Shown here in pieces: positions 1-12,184 of a stretch of 64,000 nucleotides of DNA. Made by a program: the position numbers and the translations under genes. Under the pieces are notes generated by a model that was not told the origin of the DNA, searched no databases, and saw only the letters and a list, made by a program, of their open reading frames with translations. Source of the stretch: Scedosporium boydii (lineage: Eukaryota > Ascomycota > Sordariomycetes > Microascales > Microascaceae); NCBI GenBank assembly GCA_002221725.1, contig NJFT01000115.1, forward strand, positions 58,007 through 122,006, written 5' to 3'. How positions within the stretch are numbered: the stretch's first letter is position 1; every line of letters begins with the position of its first letter.

Positions 1-450
1 ATTCTTAATCTTAGTTAGAAAGAAAAGTAAACTAGTAGACTTATATAAGTTATAGTTTAATATTAAAGATTTTCTTATTAAGGAAGAGTAAAAAGTAGTA
101 GATATCTACTTAGAGATAAGTAGCTTTAAAAGAGAAAGGACTTTAGTTAATTAACTAGATTTTAATCTAGATATAAGTAGGGAATAGCTAAAAGACTCTA
201 AACTAAGTAAGCTCTTTAAAGGCTCTAATAAGGCACCTCCCTAGAGAATACCTCTTACTAGGTCCTTAATACTATTAAAAGAAGTTATTACTAGTAGAGT
301 CTTAGAGCTTAAGGTACCTCTTATAGTTATAGAAATGATATAGCTATCTTCTTAAGTTATATTAAAACTAGAGAAGTAAGGAGTTAACTTTATTAATAGA
401 ATTTATATATAGATTTTAATAGGGGAACCTATAAAGAAAGAAGACTACTA
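1..450. repeat. RIP-decayed repeat left of the nested element
   Basis: This stretch is mutated like the rest of the block and has no usable reading frame. It ends in TACTA, and the same five bases follow the inserted element at 7920-7924, so the sequence continues at 7925 once the insertion is taken out. It is therefore probably the upstream part of the plus-strand Gypsy-type element whose polymerase remains lie at 9.4-11.5 kb. The start of that element lies outside the window. Confidence 0.55.
446..450. repeat. Target-site duplication, left copy (TACTA)
   Basis: The five bases TACTA lie directly before the LTR that starts at 451. They match 7920-7924 exactly. A 5-bp duplication is typical of Ty3/Gypsy integrases and fixes both ends of the insertion. 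Confidence 0.85.
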
Positions 451-884
451 TATTACGATCCTAACACTACAGGCTTCAGCTAATTAATAGAATAGGAAAG
501 TACTAGGGTAGTAGGGGCCTGTTTAAGGATAAGTAAGGTAGTTAAGTAGTATTTACAATAATAGGTACTAAGAGTATATATATAAGTATAGGGTATAGGT
601 ATTACTTATATTAACTATTAAAGAGTCTAGAAGATAACTAAACTAGTAAGAGATATTATAGCTTTATATAAATACTTCTTTTATCTATCTTTAATATACA
701 ATCGCCTTCTAGGCGTTTACCTAATCGTTCTTCTAACAATTACCTAGTTATATTTCCTTTATATAGCTAGTTACTTTAAGTATATCTACCTAGTTACACT
801 TCTAAAGGGCAACTATATAACCTTATTCTAATCTTACTATTCCTTACTACCCTAGGTAGCCTAAATTATAGCTAGATTATAATA
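451..884 (-). repeat. LTR (3' LTR of the minus-strand element)
   Basis: This 434-bp repeat aligns end to end with 7486-7919. Its termini, tattacga and ttataata, are mutated forms of an inverted pair TGTTACGA..TCGTAACA, whose right half is still intact in the other copy. This copy is mutated along its full length. A polypurine tract (minus strand) lies three bases inside the element beside it. Confidence 0.9.
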
Positions 885-1479
885 TAATTTCCTCTCTCCT
901 TTAATCTTTATCCCTAAAGACCTTATTAGTTCTAGTCCCTTCCTTTCTCCTAGTAAGTTCCTATACTACTTTTTCTTCTATTATACTAACTTATATTTCT
1001 AAGTCTTATTTCCTAGTAGTTTCCTTTAAAGTAAACTATAAGTACCTAGCTTAGATAGTAGATAATATCCTTTCTTATTAGTACCCTTTTAAGATACTAA
1101 AGTATATAACTTATTTTAATTTTTATATTTCCTATAAGTATATTATTTAAGAGAAGTAGTCTTATTATAACTACTATATCCTCCTTTATTATACTAATTA
1201 TAATACTAGGGGAATTATAGATTTTACTTATTAGTCCTCCCTACCCTTCCTTCCTTCTCTTACTAACTAATATATCCTCTAGTTAATTATTTAAAGTAGG
1301 AATAGTCCTATATTATAAAGGAGGAGTAGGAAGTAGAGGTAGTACTTTAGGCTACCTTATCCTATATTATAAAGATTTACTAAGAAAAGGAGCTTTATAA
1401 GAAGAGGGTATTAGAGGTTGTTAGGTTAGGGATGAAGTAGGTAGCTAAGGAGGATACTATAAAGGGTGCTACTACCTCT

Positions 1480-4400
1480 ATCCCTAATTTAGAGATTGAT
1501 TAGAGCTTATTAATAGATCTAGTACTACTAGATCTCTTAGTTTTGTTAGGTTTCTCTAGTAGTAGTCTATAAGGAGTTATAGGCTCCCTGTTAAATATTT
1601 AATAGGTTCCTAGGTATTATTACTTTCTTTATAGTTTTTCTACTTAACTAAATACTTAATAGTTCTTTTATTATTTTATAAGTTAGTAATTCTTTTTACT
1701 TTAAAGATTCTTTATTCTTCTACTTTAAGCTAGACTAGTTTCCCTAGTAGTATATTCCTATAGGCTGGTTTAAGTAGGGCTATATAGAATATTAGATAGT
1801 TATCTATACCTTCTAGTAGCTCTAATTTGTAGTTTACTTCTAAGACTTTCTTTTTAACTAGGAAGGGCCCTAGTTTTTAGTAATCAAGTTTATTACTTAG
1901 TCTTATTATTTTAATTTAGGGGTCCTTAGTTCCTAGTTTCTTCTATAGTAACTAGACCTTACTTCCCCTCTTAAGGGTTAGTCCCTTAAGCTACTTACTA
2001 TTAGTATAGTACTTTATCCTTTACTAGATAAATTATAGTTCTTCTTTTAGTTACTTATATAATTCCTTTATTTTATCTATTATAAGGATTGCTTATTCTA
2101 CTTATATCTTTATATCTATAGGTTTAAATCCTATCCTAGGTTTAATATTATAGTTTATATAGAATAATAATATCTTAAGGCTTTCTAATATATTAATATT
2201 ATAGGCTTTCTAGGCTAAGGGTAATAGTAATACCTAGTTATCTTATTCCTAATTAATATAGTACTATAGGTATATCTTAAGTATTTAGTTTATTTATTCT
2301 ACCTACCCTTATATTTCTAGATAATAGGTAGTAGATAGCTTATATTTAATTCTTATTCTATTTAATAGGCTCTATTAGAAGTAGGAGATAAATACTCTAC
2401 CTCTATCTAAGTTAACTTCTTCTAGTAGGTTATAGTTTACTACTATAGTTTACAGGAATAGCTCTATAAATTATAGTACCTTTATAGACTTATTATAGAG
2501 TATAAAGTAAGTATACTTTATTAGCCTATTAATTACTACTATAATACTATTATACCTAACTCCTATAACTAGGTCCTTTAACTTAGGTAGTTTAATAATA
2601 AAGTTAATAACGATTTTCTACTATAGTACTTCTAGTACTAGTATAAGTTATAGTTATCTATATAGCTTATAAAGCTAATTCTTATTTTTCCTATATTAAG
2701 GATATTTAACTATAACCTTAGTAGTAACTTTCTTAAGGTATAGGATAAAGTATTCCTTTAATACCTTTTTTATAGTTTTTATAATTCTTAGGTACTTATT
2801 ATATAGTACCTTATAGATTACTTAGATAAACTTTTCTACTAGGTTTAAGAGTACTATTATCTATATTTATTCTTAGGTCTATATTTAATCTTATAGTCTA
2901 AGGTCTATATAATAGTTCTTAATTTCTTTTATAATTAAATTAATTTATTATATTTAATAGCCTATAGCTAGCTATTGTAGGTTTCCTTCTTTATTATAGT
3001 AAAGGAGGCTACCTATTTCTCTTAGTACTTTCTAAAAATAGTCTAGTCTTTAGCTAAGAGTATTAGCTCTTCTATTTTCTTGTCCTTTTATATATATAAT
3101 CTTAAAATCATACTTAGATAGTTCTTCTACTTATTATACCTATTATTAATTAAGTTTTTTTATTATAGTAAATCCTATAAGGTTCTTATAGTTAGAGTAT
3201 ACTATAATTAGGTACTTAGCTTTAGTAAGGTAGTATCTCTATTCTTTAAATACTTTAATAATAGCTATTAGTTCTTTATTAGGGATAGTATAGTATAATT
3301 TAAATCTATTAAGTTTCTTTAATATAAATACTACTAGGTAAAGCTTACTATCCTTATCTTATTATCCTAGTTATATACTTAGTCTATAGTCTAATATATT
3401 AGTTTCTAATTTAAAGGGTTTTATAGGGTCTACCTAGTAGAGTATAGGTTATTTATATACTAATTGCTTAGCTTCCTAGAACGCTTTCTATTCCTCTAGT
3501 CCTTATTAAAATAATTTATCCTTCTTAGTAAATTCTATAAGGGCCTATATATAAGTACTATAGCCTCCTAAGAACTTCTAATAGAAATTAAGGAATCTAA
3601 GGAATCTTCTAACTTCTATAATATTAGTTAGTATTAGCTATTTTAAGATAGCTTTAACCTTTAATTCTTATATTTAGATCTTCCCTAGTTAGATTATATA
3701 TCTAAGGAAGTCTATTTATTATTTATAGAATTTATAGTTAGCTAGTTCTACTAGTAATTTAGCTTCCTATAGTTTCTAGAGGACTTTATATATATATTTC
3801 TTATATTTTTCTAGTATTTTTAAGAAGATAAGGATATTATTAAAGTATACTATTATAAAGTTATCTAAGTATTCTTATAGGATATAGTTAATTATTATCT
3901 AGAAACTTATAGGGGTATTTATTAATCTAAAAGGTATAACTAAGTATTTAAAGTACTTAAAGTATATCCTAAAAGTAGTCTTCTACTTATTACCTTCCTT
4001 TATATAGATTAAGTTATATACTCCTCTTAAATCTAGAGTTATAAACTACTATACTTCTTAAAGTATATTCTATAGTTCTAAGATAAGTAGTAGTAAGTAT
4101 TAGTTTTTAATAGTAATCTTATTAAGTTATTAATAGTTTATATATATTTATAGTTTACTATTCTTCTTTAGTACTTAGAGGATTAGATATCTTACTAGTA
4201 ATATTAAAGGCTTAATATATCTTCTTTTTAGTATTTTTATTATATAATCTTATAGTACTTATTACTATACTTTATTAAAGTTATAGATAAATATAAACTT
4301 TAGTTAAGTACCTTCTTTTAATAGTATCTTGTAGTCCTACTAGCTATATTCTAGTAGTCTAGTTTCTAGTTCTTTAGTAAATACTTTACTATATCTTTAA

Positions 4401-5100
4401 TATTTCTTAAGTATATATTATAGTATTTCTTCTACTAGTAGTATAGTTTTAAAGGCTATTATAGCTCTTATTATATATATTTACTTATACTTTCTTCCTT
4501 TTAGTAAGTAATTTAAATCTTTTATAGTAAGTACTTTAAAATAAATTATTATTCTAAAGGCTCTTAACTTACTTAAAAGTAACTCTTCTAGTTAATACTA
4601 CTTAGTAGCTAAGTTATTCTCTAGGCCTTACTTAGTTCTATTTTAAGTAAGCTAATTAGTTACTTAATTAATCTATAGGTTCCTTATTTATAGCTATAAG
4701 GTCTTTAGTATAATAGGGTATCTAGTAATTTTAGTAATATTAAAAGAAATATAATTAACTCTTTTTATAATATAGATATAGAGGTATATAGTCTCTATAC
4801 TAACTACTTTACCTTTATAGTCTACTAGTATTCTATTATATATATTTAAGGTATATAACTAGTATTTTTCTACCTATAGTAGTTCTAATTAGTTAATAAT
4901 TATTAGGGAAATAAAGTTCCCTTATACCCTACTATCTACTAGAGCCTAGAATTTTTATCTAGCTAGGGTAATAGATACCTTTAGGTAGTAGATCTATTAT
5001 CCTTCTATAATATTTATTTCTCTTAGTTCTTAGCTAGGTCTAGGTCCTATTATTTATATAACTTCTTCTATAACTAATATTAAGCTACTATATTATAGCC
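1480..5100 (-). pseudogene. Decayed pol (protease, RT, RNase H, integrase, chromodomain)
   Basis: Remains of a Ty3/Gypsy polyprotein; limits are approximate. On the minus strand, ALVDS with a mutated Gly (about 4928-4945) marks the aspartic protease. A VYFNNILIF string (about 3824-3865) is the reverse-transcriptase active site with both Asp codons turned to Asn by G-to-A change. The stretch at about 2500-2610 reads as an integrase core with an N-terminal Asp mutated to Asn (NFIIKLP). The stretch at about 1591-1700 holds chromodomain landmarks (YLVK, then a lost Trp, then NNT and EP). Many in-frame stops show that it encodes no protein now. Confidence 0.75.
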
Positions 5101-6199
5101 TCTATAAACTAGCTATTTATTATTAGAGTCTTTAGATCTCCTAATATTACTTTTATTATTACTTATTTAGCTTTACTATCTTTTATAGATTATTAATAAA
5201 GCTCTAGGTAAGTTTAAGTTGCTTATTAGCTCCCTCCTAAAGTTCCTTACAGAGGTTCTCTAGTTTTATAAAGTCTATCTAGGCTTTAAGGAGGTATACT
5301 TACTCTTCTAGTTCTTCTAAAAACTTTTCCCTTTATTCTCTTTCTTCTTCTAGTCCTTAGACTTATTACTAGAGTTTCTAGATCTCTTTTTATTATTTTT
5401 TATTATTTTAAAGACCTTCTTCTTCTATATTATCAACCCTTATATTAAGGTTAGCTTTATTAAAGATAGTATAATAAAGATTATTAACTTATTCCTAAAG
5501 GTTAATAAAGTCTAATATAATATTATCTAGTTTTCTATTATAATATTAGTTAAGTCTTTTATAGGGTGTCTAGCTTCTACTAGTACCTCTATACTAGGTA
5601 AAAGGAGCTTCTCCCTTTACTACTTTCCTTTAGTTTATCTATTATTTCTTTATAGACTACTTCTATTCTTCTTATATTTTATTATCTAGGTTTTATATAC
5701 TAAAGTAGGTATCTAGGTCCTTAGTTACTACTTTTATTTTTATATTAGTTTCCTTAGCCTTCTTTTATATCTTATATACTTCTTAATCTTTTTACTCTTC
5801 TTTATCTTATAGATATAAGTAGTTTTTCTATTTTAAAGCCTCTATATAGTATTCTTATTATTTAGTTAAGCTTTATAAGTTTTCTAAATATTAAGCTACT
5901 TTACTTTCTAGTTACTTATAGTTAAGGTCTTCCCTTATAATCTTAGAGATCTACTAAGTTACTTCTTTTTCTAGGTTTTTAATAATCTTCTTAAGTACTT
6001 ATCTTTCTTCTTCTTCTTTAAATATAGTATAGTAACTAATTATAAGGTTTTTAAACTATTTTTCTTATTCCTAGGTAGTTTAAGTTACTTATTATTCTTA
6101 GTACTATTTTTCTAGGTTCTATTAGTATATAAACTACTATAGTAACTTAGGTATCTAATAATATTGTTTATAAGCCTTATTATAATATTCTTTATATAA

Positions 6200-7440
6200 T
6201 AGGTCCTTACTAGTAAGGGTATTAAACTTCCTTAGGAGTTCTTCCTTAATCTCTTAGATCTATTCTATAATTTTAGGGATTTTAGTAACTTCTTCTTACT
6301 TTATTATTCTAAATATTTATAGTTTCTTTAAATAGTAGCTAGCCCTATCCTTATTACTTTAATAGGTAATATAGTTATTATTATAGTATATAGTCTATAA
6401 TAGAGATTTATAATTGATAGTACTAGCTCCTAGCTATTAAGTTTTTCCTTCTAATATAAGCTTAAAGCTAGATTTCTTTTTATTTAGTCTTTTATACCCT
6501 GGCTTAGGCTTATACTTTACTTAGTATTCCCTTATATAATAGCTATAGTATCTATATTTATAGTACTTCCCTACCTTTTCTTTAAGTCTCTTAAAGGTAA
6601 CTTATTTTATAGTACTAGTACTAAGCTCTATAGGCTTTATATAGGTTCCCTATATAGTAGTCTTATAAGTAGTCTTTTTCTTAATATAGGATTACTCTTA
6701 TCCTCGTTTTTCTATATATTGTTTATATTATTAGTTATTAATTTATATTACTATAGTAATATATTTAGATAAGTCTCCTAGTTAATCTATTTTATATAGT
6801 TTATCTTTAACTTTATCTTTAAGTCTAGTATAGAATTAGGCTATTAAGGGCTTATCTTCCTAATTAAGGTAAGATACTACCTATTAGAATTTAGTAGTAT
6901 ACTAAGAAGTAGCTCCCTTCTATTATAGGTTCTTAAATTATTATTTATTAGCTTATTTTTTATTTAGGTTACTAAAAGTACCTTTTAAGACTTACTTAAA
7001 GTCCTTATATTTCCTAAAGAGCTTTTAAGTTTCTTTATCCTAGTTCTTACTTAAGGGAGTTTCTAAGTAGTTTCTTATCTAGGGCTTAAACTAGGCTAGG
7101 GTATCTCTAGTAAGGAATATAGTAATAGTAAGTATTTAGTCCTCCTCCCTATTAAGGTTAAAGTAATAATATAGGAGATAAGCTTAGGCCTATATCAAGA
7201 ATCCTTAGAGTATTCCCTTCTTCCTATTATAGAGCTTAGGGGCTAGGATCTTATATTAGGGATAAGTAATCTAATCTTCTAGCTACTTAATATAGTTATT
7301 ACTAGTAGATAACTTATCCTTAAGTTACTACTTCTTAGCTTTAAGCTATTCTTTTTCCTTAATAAGGGCTATATAGGCCTTCTTTATATCTTCTATAGAG
7401 GTAGTACTTCCCTTAGTAGTTACTATATTATTTATAGTTA
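6200..7440 (-). pseudogene. Decayed gag with CCHC zinc knuckle
   Basis: This is the region between the 5' LTR and pol on the minus strand; limits are approximate. Bases 6524-6568 translate to a string in which Tyr codons stand where C-x2-C-x4-H-x4-C would be, as expected from TGC-to-TAC and CAC-to-TAT change. That spacing is the nucleocapsid zinc knuckle of gag proteins. The rest is too mutated to assign domains. The same stretch recurs near 18.48 kb in the truncated copy. Confidence 0.65.
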
Positions 7441-7485
7441 GTATACTACTAGATAAAATTACTTATTAAATAGGAGTAGTTAATA

Positions 7486-7919
7486 TATTATAATCCTAAT
7501 ACTATAGGCTTTAGCTAATTAATAGAATAGGAAAGTACTAAGGTAGTAGGGGCCTATTTAGGGATAAGTAAGGTAGTTAAATAGTATTTATAATAATAGG
7601 TACTAAGAGTATATATATAAGTATAAGGTATAGGTATTACTTATATTAACTACTAAAGAGTCTAGAAGATAACTAGACTAGTAGGAGATATCGTAGCTTT
7701 ATATAGATACTTCTTCTATCTATCTTTAGTATACGATCGCCTTCTAGGCGTTCGCCTAATCGCTCTTCTAACGATCGCCTGGTCGCATTTCCTTCGTGCG
7801 GCCAGTCGCTTCAAGTGCGTCCGCCCAGTCGCACTTCCAAAGGGCGACCACGTAACCTTGTTCTAATCCTACCGTTCCTCACCGCCCTGGGCGGCCCAAA
7901 TCACGGCCAGGTCGTAACA
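7486..7919 (-). repeat. LTR (5' LTR of the minus-strand element), half unmutated
   Basis: This is the partner of the LTR at 451-884, of the same length. Its left part is RIP-mutated. From about 7730 CG returns, and from about 7790 to the end at 7919 the sequence is normal and GC-rich, with CA and TG present. It ends in TCGTAACA. Mutated DNA resumes directly after it. Confidence 0.9.
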
Positions 7920-7924
7920 TACTA
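7920..7924. repeat. Target-site duplication, right copy (TACTA)
   Basis: TACTA directly follows the LTR that ends at 7919 and is identical to 446-450. Confidence 0.85.
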
Positions 7925-10900
7925 GAGAAATAAGCTTTTATAAGAAGCTAAAGTAGATATATTAGAAGTGTCTAAGGTAAAGGCTAAGAATGCTTAGAGA
8001 GTACTTTTGAGATATAGTATAGATGTAATTAAATCCCTCCTTATAGGTAGGAGAATAGTTAATTAACTATTTCTAAGTTAAAAAGCTAATATACTAATAC
8101 TAAGGGCTAAGTTTAATTTAACTAGAGTCTACTTTATATAATATTTTCTATATATAAGGGTTAAAATTAGTTCTACTACTAATAGTAATATTACTAGTAT
8201 CCTTAATATAGAAGTAGAAATTAATATCTTCTATACTTCTTATATAAAGAAAAATAATCTTTTATATATTGAAACTAATATAATTTTATACCTTTTTAGA
8301 GACTAGTAGATACTTTCTCTAAGAGAGTACTATAAGACTTTAGTTTAGATTAGAGGCTAAGAACTCCTTATAAGATTCTATATCCTTATTAATAACTTCT
8401 CTACTATACCTATAGTACTAGGAATGCCTTTTATCTAAGCTTCCTACTTCTCCTTTAACTATAATAACTTCTCTAGCTCTATTAGAGGAGAGGTCCTTAT
8501 TAATAAGACTTAGCTTATTATTCTACTTCTAGGACCTCCTAGGGTAGTTAAGTATTAGGAAAACTAGAGGAGGAATCCCCTACTAGGAGGGATTCCTTAG
8601 GTACTATATTAGTACCTACTCTATTACTACTAGACCTTTTCCTACTACCTATCCTTAAAAATGTCTTTAAATCTATTAAGAACTATATTAAATAAGATAA
8701 GGAGATTATCTATAAAGTACTTTATAATATAGCTAAATATATATATAAGGTCTTAGTATAACTTAAAAGGAGGAGCTCTATATATAAAAAAGTCTTTGAT
8801 TTTAAAATACTACCTAGAATGAAAATAAATAAGGATAAACTAGCTATATACTAGTTAATTAACTAATATCTAATAACTAGTATAGAAAGTCTTAGTATAA
8901 TAGATTCTAAATTAGGTAATTAAGCTTAGAAGGCTGTTAATATATAGACCCTCTATAAGTTAAAAGCTCTTAAAGTCTACTCTGTTAATAATGCCCTACC
9001 TAATAGATTGACTTTAGAAGTAGATCTAAAGTAGAAGCTAAATGTACTAAAGTATATAAAGGCTTATTTTAAGTCTACTAAGTATATAAAGTTTATTACT
9101 TTATAGTTTATAAAGCTTAAAAAGGGATCTAGAATAACTACTAAATATCTAGAGAAGCTTCTTACTAAAGTAGAACCTCTAATTAAAAAAGAAGAAGGTA
9201 ACCTTTTTACTAAAATCCTCTATAATAGGGAGGAAGCCTTAGTATAGGAATTCTCTAAGATTAGGTAAGTTAAGTTAGAAGTTACCTCTCTATAAGAGAT
9301 TAAAGTTATTCCTTATAAAGCTTAGTAAGTGCTATTAATCTATATCCTACCTGCTATACTTAAGCTAATTATCTCTATTTTAAAAGAAAAAGTAGATAAG
9401 ATATTACTAGAGTAGGGTTATAGGCTGTATAGAAATCGGATCTTCCTCGTCGTAAAAAAGAATAGTAGATTTTAGTTAATTAATAACTATTAAGAAGTAA
9501 ACTAGAAGATAATAAGAGATACCTTTACTCCTTTTAGAGCTAAAGAATTTTTAGAATAAGTAGCTTAATATATTATACTTATACTTATTAACTTATTTTC
9601 TAGCTATAATTAAGTTCCTCTAGTAGAAGCTAATAGAAACTTAATAGCTTTTAATTTCCTTATTAGGCTTTTAAGGATATATATACTACTTTAAGGAGCT
9701 ACTAATTCTATTAGGTAGTTTATAAGAATAGTTACTATAATTCTTTATAATCTTATACCTTATATTACTATAGCTTACCTTAATAATATAGTTATAAGAG
9801 GGCTAATAAGTAACTATAATAATATAGAGGTGCTTAAATTGCCTAGAGTAAGGGTATATATCCTTAAGTATCTATAGAATATTAATAAGATACTTCTAAA
9901 CTTGGAGCTGGCTAGCTATATAGCTTTAGGGGAAAAGACAGACTAGTTAAAGCTAGCTTATAAAGTTATAGGCTACTTCTATAGCTATAAAAAGAGATCT
10001 TTAATTAGTTAAAATATCTAAAAGATTATAGAATAGTAAACCTATAAAAATCTTAGAGATATCTAAGGCTTCTTTAGTATTACTAGATTTTATAAGATCT
10101 AGGTATTTAAGTATACTATTATAGTATTACCTCTTACTAAGCTCTTAAAAAAGGAAGCTACTTTTATCTAAATAGTTAATTAATAGAAAGCTATAAATTC
10201 TCTAAAGAAATCGCTTTCCTTAGAGCTAGTTTTAAGGGTTCTAGACTATTTTGTAGATGTTAGACTAATTTACTTAATTATTAATACTTTACTATTAGGA
10301 TAGGGAGCTATTTTTACTTAACTTTTTAGAATAGAATGATACTCTATAAGGTTTAAGAGTAGGATCTAGATGCTAGCTAAGTAGAACTATGATTAGACTA
10401 AGTGAGAATATCAAGAAGTTCTAGCTATATTCTATAGGCTATAGATCTATTTAATAGAAATCTATTTTATCTTTAAAACTAATTATTAAGTCCTTACCTA
10501 CTAGCTTAATAGGTAATCCTCTAAGATTCTAAGTACTCTAATTACTTAATAGATTATATATATTTAACTATTTAACTTTAAGGTCTACTATATCTAAGGA
10601 AAAGATAATATAGTAGTAGATACCCTTTTAAGGAAAGAGCTTAGCTTATCTAATATATAGGAAAGGGAGAATAAGTAGGACTTAGATAAATTTATTAATT
10701 AATAGATTTTATATATAGAGGCCTTAAGGCTTCTTAATAGAAACTACTTAGATAAATATTAGCAAATTGCTTAATTCTTGCTCTCCTTCTAGAGGCTGGC
10801 TAGAATAACCTTTAAGGAGTTCTATACTTTTAGAAAGAGAGCTACTAGGTTCTAAGTTAAATTGAGCATTTTATAGCTTAGGAGCTATAATAGTTATAGA

Positions 10901-12184
10901 GAGAGAAGGGTAATTAATACTAAGGAGGAAAAGAAGACTATTTAGTAAAAATAGTACTAAGAGCTAGGCTATAGGGGGAGGGATAATATATTTTAGTTGA
11001 TTAGTAGGTTTTACTATTAGGAAGGCCTCTAGAGCTAGGTAGTAGAGAAAGTTAAAAGTTGCCTAGAATATTAGAGCTTTAATCTTAGAAGGTCTTAAGA
11101 TTATTTAATATTAACCTTCTTAAGCTATCTATTCTAGAAAGTCTATATTAACATCTAATATATATCTCCTAGCTATAGATATTACTATCTAGTAGAGGCT
11201 AGATGTAACTTAATAGGATATATAGTAGCTAGTAGTCTTATAAATACTATAGTAAAGGCTATTATAAAATAGTTTTTAAAATTAGTTATTAGTTTCTTTA
11301 AGCTTCTAACTACTATTATTATTAATAGCGGACCGGAAAATAAAAAAGAACTACTAGAACTACTAAAGAAGTATAATATCTACTAGGTATAAATTTCAGT
11401 ATATAACCTTTAAGTAAATGAAATCATTGAGGCTAGATACTATAGCCTTACTAGTATTTTTGTAAAGTTAGGGGGAGGAGAGATAGGATAAGCAAAGCTA
11501 CTTAACTTTGCTTTACTAGCTAATAGGGTTACTATTAGGGTATTAATAGGATATAGCCTATTCTATCTAGTCTTTAGTTATAAGCTAGTATTGCTAATAG
11601 AAGTCTAAATTTTTATATAGTAGTTAATTAACTAAGAAGAAGTTATAGACTATTCTTAGCTTATCTTATTATAAATTAGAATCTTTAAATAAAAAGAGAG
11701 TAATATAAAACTAGTAAGGTAAAAAGTTATAGAATACTAGAAGAAGCTAGCTTAAAGGATAGATAAAAATAATACCTATAGGAGGTAGACTAAGCTACTT
11801 AGACCTAATAATCTAGTACTCTTATATAATAATATAAGATGGAATAATATATCTACTAAAAATAAACTTAAGTTAAAGTAGAGAGGACTATTTTAAATTA
11901 CTAAAATCTATAAAGAAGGGAAGAGTTTAAAGCTAAAAGAGCTTAGTAGTATATTAATTAATAGCTTTTAGCTATTATATTAAGTTAAGAAGTTCTATAA
12001 TAATAATAGATAGTAGATAAGTAAGATAGACTTGCCGGACAATACCCTAATATTTAAGGAAGTTAAAGAAGTTTTAGAAGATGATGATAATTATAACCCT
12101 CTATTATACCTTAAAGTTTAACTTCTAGAGAGGCTAGAACTTAATCTAAATAAGTATAAGGATTTTATAGGTTAGGGGGAGGAC
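7925..12184 (+). mobile_element. Second Gypsy-type retrotransposon, RIP-decayed, plus strand
   Basis: Remains of a different Gypsy element on the opposite strand. Bases 9430-9800 read as reverse transcriptase, with a FLVVKK-like start and an AYLNNIV string (about 9773-9793) that is YLDD with both Asp codons mutated. Bases about 10240-10640 read as RNase H, with a closing YIQGKDNIV motif. Bases about 11160-11470 read as an integrase core with GPENK and a conserved Glu region. A polypurine tract, ttagggggagga (about 12172-12183), is followed by a possible mutated LTR start at 12185. The 5' part is probably 1-450 and beyond, split by the nested insertion. Ends are not firmly defined. Confidence 0.72.
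9100..12120 (+). pseudogene. Decayed pol of the plus-strand Gypsy element
   Basis: This polyprotein remnant carries reverse transcriptase (catalytic YLDD now YLNN near 9776-9787), RNase H (about 10.24-10.64 kb) and integrase (about 11.1-11.5 kb). Near 11330 the codons for SGPENK keep an unusual unmutated CG pair. Stops occur throughout. Its sequence differs from the minus-strand element, so it represents a separate family. Limits are approximate. Confidence 0.7.

Larger units (their letters stand above)
451..7919 (-). mobile_element. Ty3/Gypsy chromodomain LTR retrotransposon, RIP-decayed
   Basis: A complete but dead LTR element of 7,469 bp. Two 434-bp direct repeats bound it and it is flanked by the target duplication TACTA. 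Read on the minus strand, decayed motifs follow in Ty3/Gypsy order: a CCHC zinc knuckle (near 6524-6568), a retropepsin DSG triad (near 4928-4936), a YFDD-type reverse-transcriptase site now YFNN (near 3836-3850), an integrase core (about 2500-2610) and a chromodomain with YLVK and EP landmarks (about 1591-1700). A pyrimidine run at 888-902, which is a polypurine tract on the minus strand, sits next to the 3' LTR. The chromodomain places it among the chromoviruses, the common fungal Gypsy clade. Stops caused by TGG-to-TAG and CAA-to-TAA changes are everywhere. Confidence 0.9.
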
